Origin: Hofstenia miamia
Taxonomy: Eukaryota > Xenacoelomorpha > Acoela
Direction of reading: 5' to 3'
Assembly: GCA_004352715.1 (NCBI GenBank)
Contig: SCFE01000096.1
Span: 896,342 to 960,341, forward strand
DNA length: 64,000 nt
Shown here piece by piece: positions 1 through 11,765 of this stretch. Each line of letters opens with the position of its first letter. Position 1 is the stretch's first letter. The translations under genes and the position numbers were made by a program. The notes beneath the pieces are model-generated. The model did no database searches, was not told the origin of the DNA, and was given only the letters and a program-made list of their open reading frames with translations.

Positions 1-2079
1 ATTTCATTTTCATATAGAATTGATTTTTAAGGAATGCATAAATAAAAGAGTAGCAGAATATTAATTCTCTTGTTGTCGTGCCTTGTTCAAAGTTTTGTTT
101 ATATGCAAACCGCTAATTGTAATACGCGATTTCAGTGAAAAATTGGCAGTTAAGTTTTGCTATGTCTAGTTAATAATAGAATATGTGGGCATTAAGCATA
201 TTGAAAAATCGTTGTCAGCTATGCTAACAATTATCATTACAATAATATCAATGGCAAATTTTTATATGTTTTCCATAAAAGTCTAGGCAAAACATTAAAA
301 TGTAAGCAGTTTCATTTACATTGTGCAATCTGAATTTTAAAATTGTTTATTTTCCGTTTAACAATTTCAAGAAAAAACCAACTAAAAGTTAAAAAAATTT
401 CTTAGCAATCTAAGGCTAATCTATACAAAAATGTATAACAATTTAGAAAATTTTTTCCTTCATTGATAACCAAGCGCAATCATTTCCAGGAGAGCCTCAC
501 ATTTGCTCCAACAAGGCCTACGTGTCTGTATGATACGTTTATTGTATTAAGGTTAACAATACAATTTGAATTTCAACCAAATTGAATTAGCATTGACATA
601 AAGCGGAATACAATTCACATATTAATCGAGAAATTATGTACATTATCCAATCAAATTCATAGTGTAGTGCTTATGGGCCTCTATGAGGCAAAGTACACTA
701 ACAGGCGTAAAAGGCGTAAAAGAATAATAATTCGCGCGGGGCTTGGGTGGAATAATTAGTATTCTAAATTCGGCTGGGCCGAGCTTGGGCCTAAATAATC
801 GGCCCAATTCCAACTCTGGTTTTCCGATCGTTTCTCAAAATATCAATTTTGGCAATTTTTACATACTACTAAATATGGTGTAATTGATTTTCAAGATTTG
901 TTCTATTGGGATAAGGCAAGCATAACTTGCTAGCTATTCCAACAATTAAATATCCTAATATATATATATATAAAATTGGCGAGTATTTTGTAATTTCTTA
1001 TTAACTGTACATTATTCCTGTCGTGCAGAGTATAGATGCAAGACTTAATTGATTATGGATAAAAACGAGTATATTCAATTTCATTCAACCTTTTTGAGTT
1101 TCATATTTGAATAAATAAACAAGGATTACTCTCATTACTCAAAGCTTTAAAGTTCATTGTTGCAAAAGACCTTGTTTATGCTAATCGTCTTACGAAGTAC
1201 AGCAAGGATTTCCGTTTTTGAAATTACTTCCTAAATCAATCAATAACTATTTCTTTCGTTTGATAAATCACACCGCACTCGGCACTCGGTTTACAATAGA
1301 GCCAAACAAATTCTCAAATGCAACAAGATTTTAAGTGTTTCCAAAATGTGGACAAGAATTTGCTAATTTATCAACGCTTGAAATAAAATACAAGCAACTT
1401 ACCTTTTTAACAGGAATTTACAGGGAGTATTAATTTCGCAAATACGTATAACTCAGAACAGAGTTCTTTGTATGCATGTATATATATATATATATATGCA
1501 GTGAAGTTCTGCGGGACCAAGAATTAGTTTGTCCCAGTATACTTTGGTCCCATTGTGCTCAGTCATAATCTTGACCCATTTATGTCCCACGAAATTTTCT
1601 GGTCCCATGGTCCCATTGGTTCTACAAAACAACTTCTATTTTGACCAAAATTAGCAAAAATTATGAGAAATATTCGGAAATCCGAATTCTTAGTTTTTTA
1701 TTATAGTCTTATACGGGACCTAGTCTCATTGAGTTGTTTGGTTCTCGATCCCAGTGCCATGGGATATGAACCAAGAAGTCCCATGGTAATAGAGGTTTTT
1801 CAGAACCCTAGTATGTGGCCGATGCGAGGCAAAAATACTTTCTGTAGGACAAAATTGGGCGAATTTGTTAGATTACTGACAAAAATAAAATTGTGCTGGC
1901 CTTGCACGCAGGACGTCAAGCACTTTTTCAAAAATATTTTTTACAGTATTTTCTTAAAAAGGAAATTATTGACATTAAGTTTTTAATATTTTCACGTATA
2001 TGGCATTCAGAGTTGTAAATAGTTAAAATTTCAGACGCAAGCCCAAATTAATCTCTGTTTGCAGCACAAATTCTTCTCC
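1..2079. other. AT-rich stretch without a recognised gene
   Basis: No coding region is supported here. The 107-codon ORF at 1663-1986 has no recognisable domain and lies in low-complexity sequence with repeated tcccat/ccatggga words. Small structures are visible: TA microsatellites near 960 and 1480-1498, a 7-bp-arm palindrome at 1672-1687 (ATTCGGA and TCCGAAT around AA), and a GC-richer patch at 719-816. On the minus strand that patch begins CAGAGTTGGAATTGGGCC and resembles the ends of the hAT-like element at 41381-42649. Confidence 0.6.
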
Positions 2080-3412
2080 CTAAATCCGTCATTGCAAAGA
2101 TCAAAACAGCGAATTTGAAGGAGGAAATAAAGAAGATTGACAAATGGAGTGTGGCATGTAGGAATGTGTAACATGGGTGCAAGTTGAAGAACTTCACAAG
2201 TATTCATGAGAGATTAGCAATAACATTGGGAAGTGTGGTTGGGAGGGATCAAGACTGAACAAGTGGAAAGAAGAATTCTAATAAAAAAGTAACCAGAGTC
2301 TTAAAGAAAGGAGAAGTAAGCAATTTCATTCCAATAAAATGTCTAATAACTACCTGGAAGCTGGGAATCATTTGTAAAATTGCAAATTTTCTACTTTGAA
2401 AATGGATCTCTGCTTACCAAAGTTTATAAGGTTGATCAAATAGGCAATCTGTTATATCTACTTGAGGGATGTATTTTAGGGCTTCTTTATTTATATTATG
2501 CATAAACAACTTTGGAGAACTTTAAAACTTTCCGATTGTTTTATGTTACTGGAAGATATTCTATTATTAAGTAGGTCTTCCACACATTGTACTCAATCTA
2601 ATATAAGTCACAAAAAACATTTAACATCTAGTGATGGGATACATTTTCACATTGAAAACACAAAACTACTTTTACTAAAAGAGACAAGCATACTTAAATT
2701 TTAAATATACTAATTTTTGCAGTAGAAAATATAAGAAATTTAGGTAGGGGTAATATTTTATAGGACTTGTGCATGTAGTTTCTAAGTATTAGCAAGGGAG
2801 TGCTAAGTTTTAAAGAAGCCTTATTAACAGAGATTAAATGAATATGTAGAAAATCAAACTAAAGGATCGTTATTGGAAATATGTATGGAGTTAAAAAAAG
2901 ATTAGAGGATGAAAGCAAGAGATCACACCAGGGTAGGATTGATTCATGGAGAATCTCAGAGAAATAAAGAAACTTGTAACAAATTTAAAAAATAGCAACA
3001 AGTGATTAAGCATAGATTGAATAAAGAGAGAAAACGAAGCATTGATAATGGTACTTCGAGAACAAGTAGTTAGGACAATTTGAGTGGAGAAACATGTAAG
3101 CAGTAGACATGGGGTAAGTGAAAACTGTAAGCTATGTTACAAAAAGAGAGATAGTATATCATTCAAAAGCAGGGTGTGAGAATATAGCACAAAATGAAAA
3201 TACCTTCAGTTCAGGCATAACAAGGTAAGAGGTATTCTACGATGTAGCTTGGGTAGACATAGGCATAAAGATAAATTTCAAGGAATCGCAGAAAATGAGA
3301 GAGTAGAAATGCTGCAGGATTTTAACATGCAGACTGATAAGGTAGACAGATATTGTATTGGCCAACAAAAACGAAATAGAAGTAATAGTAAGTGTGCCTT
3401 AAGCGGTACAAA
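2080..3412 (+). pseudogene. Decayed LINE ORF with restriction-like endonuclease tail (R2/R4-type)
   Basis: Conceptual translation in shifting frames shows pieces of a reverse transcriptase followed by a C-terminal zinc motif and endonuclease of the R2/R4 superclade. Near 2310-2370 the frame reads VLKKGEVSNFIPIKCLITTWK, matching the RT block usually written FIPK...NYRPITCLNT.YK. Near 3125-3160 it reads SENCKLCYKKRDS, the start of the CCHC motif. At 3249-3345 it reads HKDKFQGIAENERVEMLQ then DFNMQTDKV, and after a one-base shift TDIVLANKNEIEVIVSVP, the PD..(D/E)xK-like end of the restriction-like endonuclease. Many stops and frameshifts show it is dead. The family assignment is from remembered motif patterns, not a search. 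The last part is repeated at 5025 by the large duplication. Confidence 0.6.
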
Positions 3413-4490
3413 CATTTTTCTAAATTTTAAACAATTTCTTTAAACTAAAAATTTGGAAACTAGGTTTCCCAATTAGGTGTAACTAAGTACTTCAGTAAGA
3501 ATGAAACAAGTACGAATACGAACATTAAAAACTACAAATGTAACATACTGTTATTATGGAATGCAGATAGTTTTTAACATTTCAATGTAATCTGCTAAAA
3601 AACTTGCGCATATTTGCAAAAAATTTTTAAAATAAGTAATATAAATATTGGAAATGTTGTTGTGGGACCACAAACAGTCAAAATGTTAAATGTACTGGTA
3701 ATGGGATTGCATTGAGTGCAACACATGCCACTTTGTTCATAACGGTGTCCTCCAGCCGAAACGCATTGGAATGGAATGCAGATATTTTTCAAATGGCAAG
3801 CTCATTGCGTCTACATACATGTATTTGGAAGACTACCGTTCTTAAGTTAAATGAATACCCACTCAGTATTGACTAATGACCGATAATTACTTGATTGTAA
3901 TCAAAAGGAAGATGTTCTGATTTTTTATTCAATGAAAAAACCTACTCCAATGCATATTTGATTAAGCGCACACAGCTGTATTTCAAAATATCTTTCATTA
4001 TATGTAAAGTACACATACTGATAATTTTTGTTTTAAACAATCAAAAACCTTGCTACACTAGGATTTTGAATGCACCATTAACACTAGAACAGTGAGCACT
4101 CCTTGAGAATATATTTACATCTGATGTTTCAAATGACAAAATTATTAAATAGAAACATAATTTCTACTAACAGCAAATTCAATAAGATTATCAACAGAAT
4201 TGGAAGTATATGTACCTGCTAGTGTTTTTGCTGAATGAATAATCAAGCAAGCAAAAAAGGTTTCTAAGTCATTTTGACCTATCGTCGCGTTTCTAGTGTT
4301 AAATGAAAAAAATAATGAAATTTTGATGTTTTGATTAAAAACTAACAATTTTGAATCAAATTTCATTTTATAACTATGAGAGAAATGAATTAGAAATTGT
4401 GTACAATTTTATAATTATACCTAGATATCAGTGCCGTAGCTAGCCTAGTCATTTTGGGGGTGAACAACATTTTCATAGGGTATATGTATG
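3322..4490. repeat. Large direct duplication, copy A
   Basis: This 1169-bp block recurs at 5025-6193 with a constant offset of 1703. I saw only two differences (gagagaaatg versus gagaaaaatg near 4380, and tgaacaac versus tgaaaaac near 4462). The block starts inside the LINE endonuclease remnant and ends in a TA microsatellite next to a single n at 4491. It could be a recent tandem duplication. Equally, two allelic contigs may have been placed side by side, because single n characters mark both junctions. Confidence 0.9.
4078..4302. mobile_element. piggyBac-like mini-element with TTAA ends (copy A)
   Basis: The element is bounded on both sides by TTAA (4078-4081 and 4299-4302) and has short inverted ends CACTAGAA (4082-4089) and TTCTAGTG (4291-4298), leaving about 217 bp inside. 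TTAA target duplication with short inverted repeats is the signature of piggyBac elements. On the minus strand the interior keeps an open stretch (about 4145-4298) containing GQNDLETFFACLIIHSAKT, which loosely resembles the start of the piggyBac DDE region. That protein similarity is weak and from memory. An internally deleted piggyBac copy is the simplest reading. Confidence 0.45.
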
Positions 4491-4491
4491 N

Positions 4492-4529
<38 letters not shown>

Positions 4530-5024
4530 GATCTTAAAAAATTCGATTTAGCTACACAAAGTGCACCAGCTAGATTTGCAAGGAGATAAATATATAAAAA
4601 CACAAAGCTGATAATTAATCATAAATTCTACAAGCAGCTGAAACCATTCAAGTGCTTTAATAGATAAAGCTTAGTGTAGTAAAAGTATATAATGTTCAAA
4701 TGGTTTTTTTCAAAAAAAATCAACACTGATTGGATTGCTGTTGTTCACAACTTTAAATGGTTGAGATAATTTGTTATGAATTTCAACAGATCTTTCCAGA
4801 CATTCAGATTTTTAGCGTTTCCACAGGATTAATTAGCTACGCTTAACTCCTCTGTACATTTTAGGAACATAGGCTACTACCTATACCTGCTAAGGGTGTT
4901 TTGCAATCACATTCAAGGAATTTTTTTAAAATGCCATTATAGGTCTGTAATATTTTACATGTTTTAACAATAATGTGTAAAATAACAATAGCATACACAC
5001 GTAAAATATTAAAATGGAAAACTN

Positions 5025-6193
5025 TTAACATGCAGACTGATAAGGTAGACAGATATTGTATTGGCCAACAAAAACGAAATAGAAGTAATAGTAAGTGTGC
5101 CTTAAGCGGTACAAACATTTTTCTAAATTTTAAACAATTTCTTTAAACTAAAAATTTGGAAACTAGGTTTCCCAATTAGGTGTAACTAAGTACTTCAGTA
5201 AGAATGAAACAAGTACGAATACGAACATTAAAAACTACAAATGTAACATACTGTTATTATGGAATGCAGATAGTTTTTAACATTTCAATGTAATCTGCTA
5301 AAAAACTTGCGCATATTTGCAAAAAATTTTTAAAATAAGTAATATAAATATTGGAAATGTTGTTGTGGGACCACAAACAGTCAAAATGTTAAATGTACTG
5401 GTAATGGGATTGCATTGAGTGCAACACATGCCACTTTGTTCATAACGGTGTCCTCCAGCCGAAACGCATTGGAATGGAATGCAGATATTTTTCAAATGGC
5501 AAGCTCATTGCGTCTACATACATGTATTTGGAAGACTACCGTTCTTAAGTTAAATGAATACCCACTCAGTATTGACTAATGACCGATAATTACTTGATTG
5601 TAATCAAAAGGAAGATGTTCTGATTTTTTATTCAATGAAAAAACCTACTCCAATGCATATTTGATTAAGCGCACACAGCTGTATTTCAAAATATCTTTCA
5701 TTATATGTAAAGTACACATACTGATAATTTTTGTTTTAAACAATCAAAAACCTTGCTACACTAGGATTTTGAATGCACCATTAACACTAGAACAGTGAGC
5801 ACTCCTTGAGAATATATTTACATCTGATGTTTCAAATGACAAAATTATTAAATAGAAACATAATTTCTACTAACAGCAAATTCAATAAGATTATCAACAG
5901 AATTGGAAGTATATGTACCTGCTAGTGTTTTTGCTGAATGAATAATCAAGCAAGCAAAAAAGGTTTCTAAGTCATTTTGACCTATCGTCGCGTTTCTAGT
6001 GTTAAATGAAAAAAATAATGAAATTTTGATGTTTTGATTAAAAACTAACAATTTTGAATCAAATTTCATTTTATAACTATGAGAAAAATGAATTAGAAAT
6101 TGTGTACAATTTTATAATTATACCTAGATATCAGTGCCGTAGCTAGCCTAGTCATTTTGGGGGTGAAAAACATTTTCATAGGGTATATGTATG
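5025..6193. repeat. Large direct duplication, copy B
   Basis: Second copy of the block at 3322-4490. It begins immediately after a single n at 5024 and ends just before an 8-n gap at 6197-6204 inside TA repeats. The 532 bp between the copies (4492-5023) is unrelated sequence. Confidence 0.9.
5781..6005. mobile_element. piggyBac-like mini-element with TTAA ends (copy B)
   Basis: Same element as at 4078-4302, carried by the large duplication, with identical TTAA/CACTAGAA ends. Confidence 0.45.
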
Positions 6194-6299
6194 TATNNNN
6201 NNNNATATATATATATATTAACAATGCAAGAAAGGAATGTCAATTAATTCAGAAAAAATATATTGAAAGTTAGACACTTACAACCATGATGTTATTGTA

Positions 6300-7285
6300 C
6301 AGTATAGTCTCCATGAATTTGTAAAACATGTTGAGAATGATGAATAGCAGCGTCCATTTCAGCCTGTAGGCGTGTAATTGGTATGCTGGTGACATAGCGT
6401 CGGGCAGAGTCAAGAAGGCTTTCAAGTCAGTCAAAACTGTCAGTCTTTAGATGTGCCTTGAACAGTTTATTCAGCCAGCGATCGCAACCGTTTAGGTCTT
6501 GTGAATATGGTGATTGCACACTCAATTGTATTCCTTTTTTATGAAAAATTGCTTTGTGGAATTTGAGACGTGTGGTTTGGCGTTCTCCTGACGCCAGATA
6601 ATTTCACGTTGTGCTACAGCGTAATGTCTAACTCGACGAAATTTGTCGATAACGTACTGTACAAACTGCTGTTACCTGATTGAGCCCACGGTTTCTCCTG
6701 GAACAGTCCCTTGAATTGCGAATTTGCCGTCATAAGAAAATGCGATCATTAGCACAGTGCGATTTCCAGCTTGTTTCTTCTGTGTTGCCTTTGGCCTTGG
6801 CTGATCCTTTTCAACCCACTTCTTCAAATCATTGTGCCATGGATTGCCAGAAAACGCCACCCATGTTTCATCTGTGACAATAAATTGAATTCTTTTGTGC
6901 ATCTGTCAACTCATGTGGTATCCATATTGATAAAATTTTCCTGAGTTTCAATTTTTCATTCAAAATTTTTCGTATACTTTCTTTGTTTACATCAAGACTA
7001 TCAGATATGTGTCTGAGTGTTGCGTTTCCATTATCACTAATAAAGTCTCTGATCAGCTGAATATTTGCATCAGTGCACGTTGTTGATCGTCGGCCTGAAC
7101 TGTGACTTTTTGTGGCACGAATTTTCCTTCATTAATGTTTGTATCCAACGACGAATAGTACGATCACAAGGTGCATCATCTGGCCGCACTCCATGCAATT
7201 TGGTTACAATGTCAACGGCGTTTGTACTAGCTTTGAATTCGCATGCGATCACTTTTGGATCCATTTCAAAAACTGAAAACACCCT
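6300..7285 (-). pseudogene. Decayed mariner-type transposase
   Basis: On the minus strand the N-terminus (7282-7070) reads MDPKVIACEFKASTNAVDIV and continues as a helix-turn-helix ending TIRRWIQTL. A second block (about 7075-6905) reads IRDFISDNGNATLRHISDSL and ends IPHELTDAQKN. The catalytic block (6902-6672) has IQFIVTDETWV, the first DDE aspartate, and a third block (about 6600-6420) has HKKGIQLSVQSPYSQDLNGC followed by DRWLNKLFKAHL. Blocks are joined by frameshifts, and roughly 30 residues normally lying between LTDAQK and the DETWV motif are missing. The second catalytic Asp region is altered (a GERQTT-like reading where a DNARPH-like motif is expected). It is therefore inactive. Terminal inverted repeats were not located; the right flank runs toward the N gap. 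Confidence 0.8.
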
Positions 7286-7456
7286 ACTGATACAGATATG
7301 TCTGCTAATGACATGTAATTTAATTCTATTGTACGGAATAAAATACAGCCAATTCTAGGTGTATGTGTTTATTACATCACGTACGTTCGTACACACACGT
7401 TCTTATCTGCACACACGTCAGCTGTTATGCATTATACAACACTACGGACATTCTTT

Positions 7457-8456
7457 NNNNNNNNNNNNNNNNNNNNNNNNNNNNNNNNNNNNNNNNNNNN
7501 NNNNNNNNNNNNNNNNNNNNNNNNNNNNNNNNNNNNNNNNNNNNNNNNNNNNNNNNNNNNNNNNNNNNNNNNNNNNNNNNNNNNNNNNNNNNNNNNNNNN
7601 NNNNNNNNNNNNNNNNNNNNNNNNNNNNNNNNNNNNNNNNNNNNNNNNNNNNNNNNNNNNNNNNNNNNNNNNNNNNNNNNNNNNNNNNNNNNNNNNNNNN
7701 NNNNNNNNNNNNNNNNNNNNNNNNNNNNNNNNNNNNNNNNNNNNNNNNNNNNNNNNNNNNNNNNNNNNNNNNNNNNNNNNNNNNNNNNNNNNNNNNNNNN
7801 NNNNNNNNNNNNNNNNNNNNNNNNNNNNNNNNNNNNNNNNNNNNNNNNNNNNNNNNNNNNNNNNNNNNNNNNNNNNNNNNNNNNNNNNNNNNNNNNNNNN
7901 NNNNNNNNNNNNNNNNNNNNNNNNNNNNNNNNNNNNNNNNNNNNNNNNNNNNNNNNNNNNNNNNNNNNNNNNNNNNNNNNNNNNNNNNNNNNNNNNNNNN
8001 NNNNNNNNNNNNNNNNNNNNNNNNNNNNNNNNNNNNNNNNNNNNNNNNNNNNNNNNNNNNNNNNNNNNNNNNNNNNNNNNNNNNNNNNNNNNNNNNNNNN
8101 NNNNNNNNNNNNNNNNNNNNNNNNNNNNNNNNNNNNNNNNNNNNNNNNNNNNNNNNNNNNNNNNNNNNNNNNNNNNNNNNNNNNNNNNNNNNNNNNNNNN
8201 NNNNNNNNNNNNNNNNNNNNNNNNNNNNNNNNNNNNNNNNNNNNNNNNNNNNNNNNNNNNNNNNNNNNNNNNNNNNNNNNNNNNNNNNNNNNNNNNNNNN
8301 NNNNNNNNNNNNNNNNNNNNNNNNNNNNNNNNNNNNNNNNNNNNNNNNNNNNNNNNNNNNNNNNNNNNNNNNNNNNNNNNNNNNNNNNNNNNNNNNNNNN
8401 NNNNNNNNNNNNNNNNNNNNNNNNNNNNNNNNNNNNNNNNNNNNNNNNNNNNNNNN
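7457..8456. other. Assembly gap (1000 n)
   Basis: Exactly 1000 n, a typical placeholder length for a gap of unknown size. Long ORFs through it are artefacts. Confidence 0.99.
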
Positions 8457-8779
8457 TTGAATGAAACAATAAGAATGTTTTAGGGACTAGGATGTTGTAA
8501 TTTTGCCTGAAAATGAAACATAAATTAGCTATGTTTAAACAAGGCTCGTTTTGACCTCGTTGTATCCACAATGCAGCAGGGTGGGAAACGGGTCAATCTC
8601 GATCCGCGGGCTGGGTTGCAGGGCCACTGTTAGAAAGGTCGGTTAGGGTGAAAAAAACTAACAGATTAAAAGAAAAAATGAAAAAGTCAAACATTGAATC
8701 TTTGAAATTCTTCAAGATTTTAATTATTTTTGTATTTTTTATTGTAGTTGTGTAAAAGACTATATTGCGTAATACAAAT

Positions 8780-9255
8780 TAGAGATGAGTGCGGTGCAAT
8801 AATACCTCTGTAGCTATTTACACAATTGCGGTGGTTAGCGGTAAAATTAAAACAACTTGCGGTTGCATAAAAATTATACAGATAACTTGTTTTGTCTTAG
8901 AATTTAAAATCTATATGTATTTCTCAAAAAACTGGCTCTGTTTCAAGACTAAGAGATTTCACATACAAAATATTAAGAGTAATTTTTACAGATTTCATTG
9001 AAAATTTGATACTACGACCTTAATAAAAGTGAATGAAATCACAAAATACCTAAGAAATTGTCTTTAAACTTTTCTACCAATGATCCATAATCCTAAAACA
9101 ATAATTTAGAAATATGAATATTTTGTTGCGAAGATAAAAATAGCTATTATTGCGGCATACCGCGGTAAAATTTCATTTATTGTGGTGGTTAGCGGTGAAG
9201 TTTATTTTCTCTGGGTGATAATAATTTTAAAAAACCTGCACCGCGCTCATCTCTA
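8780..9255. mobile_element. hAT-type MITE with 8-bp target duplication
   Basis: A 476-bp element with 18-bp terminal inverted repeats. The left end is TAGAGATGAGTGCGGTGC at 8780-8797; the right end at 9238-9255 is its reverse complement with one mismatch (T to C). It is flanked by 8-bp direct repeats, atacaaat at 8772-8779 and atgcaaat at 9256-9263 (7 of 8 match). Eight-base duplications and this kind of end are typical of hAT elements. The interior holds subterminal motifs (gcggtggttagcggt near 8828, tggtggttagcggt near 9183) and no transposase, so it is non-autonomous. Confidence 0.8.
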
Positions 9256-9263
9256 ATGCAAAT

Positions 9264-10737
9264 CATAGTAATATAATGGCAATAATTGCAAAATTATAAT
9301 AGCAGTAGGCCTATGTTTTATAGTATATGTGCTATGTTGTAATTTTTGTTGTAAATTAACCGGTAGGCGTTTATAAATTCCTTTAAAGTTCTTTTATTAT
9401 GCTATCACTAGGCTTTCGTATGCCAATAAGTGAGGAAAACTGCTTTGGTATGCCATCTAACTTAATGCCATTTACTCCGCGTAATGCAAGTGGAGTGTAT
9501 GCGAATTTTGATTCTGTACATACTAAATTTTCTCATTAATGCCTTCCTGGATTACTTTCTTCCTTCACTTTAGAATAACGTATTTATTTCTTTCTATAAC
9601 TATAAGCAATCTGGCAATTTTGCAATTTGTGATGTTTTCTATAAAAATATTAAAATGATTACAACTCACTAAATCACAAAGATATCTGAAATCTAAAAAT
9701 ACTGCTGGATAGATAATCATGTCCTCTTTATTTTCATTCTTAATTCGCGCCCCGGTGCAAACTCGTTCTGAATGCGCATAGCGTGCCTTAACGGAACTTG
9801 GATTATCAATTTACAGAAACTATATTATCAGAATACTAGGTATATGTGAAGAATTTGAATGTTTTTGCAAAAATGGCAGAAATTAATATTTTTCATACCT
9901 TAGGCCAATGAATAAATTTTACCACAAATTTTCACCATAACTGAGGTAAGCACACTCTGCCCATAGATGTGTCAAATCTCTAAATTCCCAAATTGTATAA
10001 TAAGCTTGCAGAAAATTGTGAGAGCGTTGACATAACGGTTTGTGACTTCAGTGCACAGCAGTCAGCTTGGGGTTAACGCTTATAAAAGTTCCATTCAAAT
10101 AGCTTACATTCTTCAAATTGCTGAATATCTAAATCGTATAATTTAATTGTTGGAAGGTTAATAATGGTTTGCTGCTGATAATTATCAATTCTTTGGTTTC
10201 CGCGCAGTTCTATCCGTATTTTTCTTTATGTTTGATATTTTGCTTTGTGCCTCTTTTATTATTGAATTGCAACCTTACCTTAGCCATGAAATTTAAACAA
10301 ATTATCCTTATTATACAACAAACCTAAGCCCTAATAGAAAAAATACTGTACTCTTGGAAGAATCTGAATTTTTCAAAAATAAATTGAACATTTACTTCAT
10401 TAGGTCGTAAAAAATCTTAATTACTATAATTTCTTTATCATTGTTATTTGGCCATATGTCTGGCATTCAATGAAGCTCTGAATGAGCTTCACTTAATTGT
10501 AATTGGGCTCTATTTTACATATTAGTAATTTTGATCAGTGTTGCACAGCCCGGCAGATTTTGGTGGCTTGGGCCGGTCGGTGTTCATATATTTTACGGAT
10601 GGTAGAGGCCTGCAACGTGTTGTAGTTGTTTCCCTATGCATTTTGCAAAGTACTGCTGCGCCTAGGAAAAGGCATTTCTTCTCTGGAATCACTTTTACTC
10701 TAAAGTTACTTACATTAACTTATTAGTTACAAGATTA
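9264..10737. other. AT-rich intergenic stretch
   Basis: No gene is supported. A possible very small inverted-repeat element lies at 10538-10618: it begins CAGTGTTGCACAGCCC and ends with the complement of CACGTTGCAGGCC. It is too short and too degenerate to call firmly. Confidence 0.5.
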
Positions 10738-11160
10738 TTCTGTAAATCATTGCAAATTAATACAATATTCCGATGACGCATGTATTTTCATTAGTGATCC
10801 AATTAAACAAATTTTTGTAAACAAATTTAGCTGTGAGATGTCTAATGTTAAAAAGTGGTTTAACACTAACCAGTTAAAACTTAACATTAACAAAACAAAG
10901 TTTATTCTTCTGAAAAATAATAGTTCTTCAAAATTAGTTCACAGTATTAACATTGACTGAAAGAAAATAGAAGAATCAATTACACCCAAATACTTAGTTG
11001 TTCTCGCAGAATTTCAAGAATTTTCTTGAAAAAAAATTAGAAATGTTGTTGTCTTTAACTCCAAACTAACAATTCTAAAAAACTGTATAACAAGACATTT
11101 TGTTATTAAATTTGGTAAGTCAAATATATATGGAATTCTAAGTTATGTTTAATTCTTTGT
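10738..11160 (+). pseudogene. CR1/Jockey-like LINE reverse transcriptase fragment
   Basis: The plus-strand translation from about 10750 reads IQYSDDACIFISDPIKQIF, then MSNVKKWFNTNQLKLNINK, then TKFILLKNNSSSK. This is the YADD/FADD region of a non-LTR reverse transcriptase followed by the usual W...N.LKLN..KTK block. Around 10985 a KYLVVL-like stretch corresponds to the following KYLG block after a frame disturbance. The fragment runs up to the hAT-type element at 11171, which may have inserted into it. Confidence 0.7.
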
Positions 11161-11170
11161 GCTGATGAGC

Positions 11171-11765
11171 CAAGGAGTTCTAAATTTACTGGAGTTGAAA
11201 CTTAATTTGTCACCTTAAAATGTGAAGGCGGGGTTTTTTTTAGCTAACTAATGTCCCTATCATTGCTATAAAGTATATTTTAAAATGATATTTAAATGTT
11301 TAATCAATACTACATACAAAATTCCCACCTATAGCAAATCAAATTGAGTTTATACAGAAAAATCAATTCCTAAATACATTTAATAACTCTTACAATACTC
11401 TAACTTGATCGTAATTTTTTTGCTTTGCGTTCCACTTGTAGTGAATTTGTTAAAGAATCTTTTAGTTTATTCATCTCACCTTTAAGAAATGTGTTGCATA
11501 TCGGTTGAACTATGGTTGTAAGTATTTTGCAATCGTCTTCAAGAAATCCTAGTAAATTAGCGTACAAAACAAAAAGATTTTTAACATAATTTGCGCATCC
11601 TTTAGATTTCTCTGGAAGTAGATCAAATATAACGTAGCACCCAGAAACGTAGTAAAATAAAGCATTCGAAGGAAATTTTAAAGAACAAACAATTAGCACA
11701 CGCGTCCGCCTTCACATTTTATTGCGAAAATAGAGTTTCAACTCCAGTAAATTAAGAACTCCTTG
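11171..11765. mobile_element. hAT-type element with perfect 8-bp target duplication
   Basis: A 595-bp element whose ends are long imperfect inverted repeats (roughly 60 bp each: 11171-11233 and 11705-11765), starting CAAGGAGTTC and ending GAACTCCTTG. It is flanked by identical 8-bp direct repeats tgatgagc at 11163-11170 and 11766-11773, the diagnostic hAT footprint. The repeat arms share ACTGGAGTTGAAACT and AAAATGTGAAGGCGG. The interior contains an unrecognised 99-codon open frame on the minus strand (11400-11699), which could be a transposase remnant or chance. Confidence 0.88.

Noticed and set aside
7359-8571. Several 345-379-codon ORFs
   Set aside because: They consist of unknown residues across the 1000-n gap and carry no information.
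11400-11699. 99-codon ORF treated as an independent gene
   Set aside because: It lies wholly inside a bounded hAT-type element, so it is reported only as part of that element.
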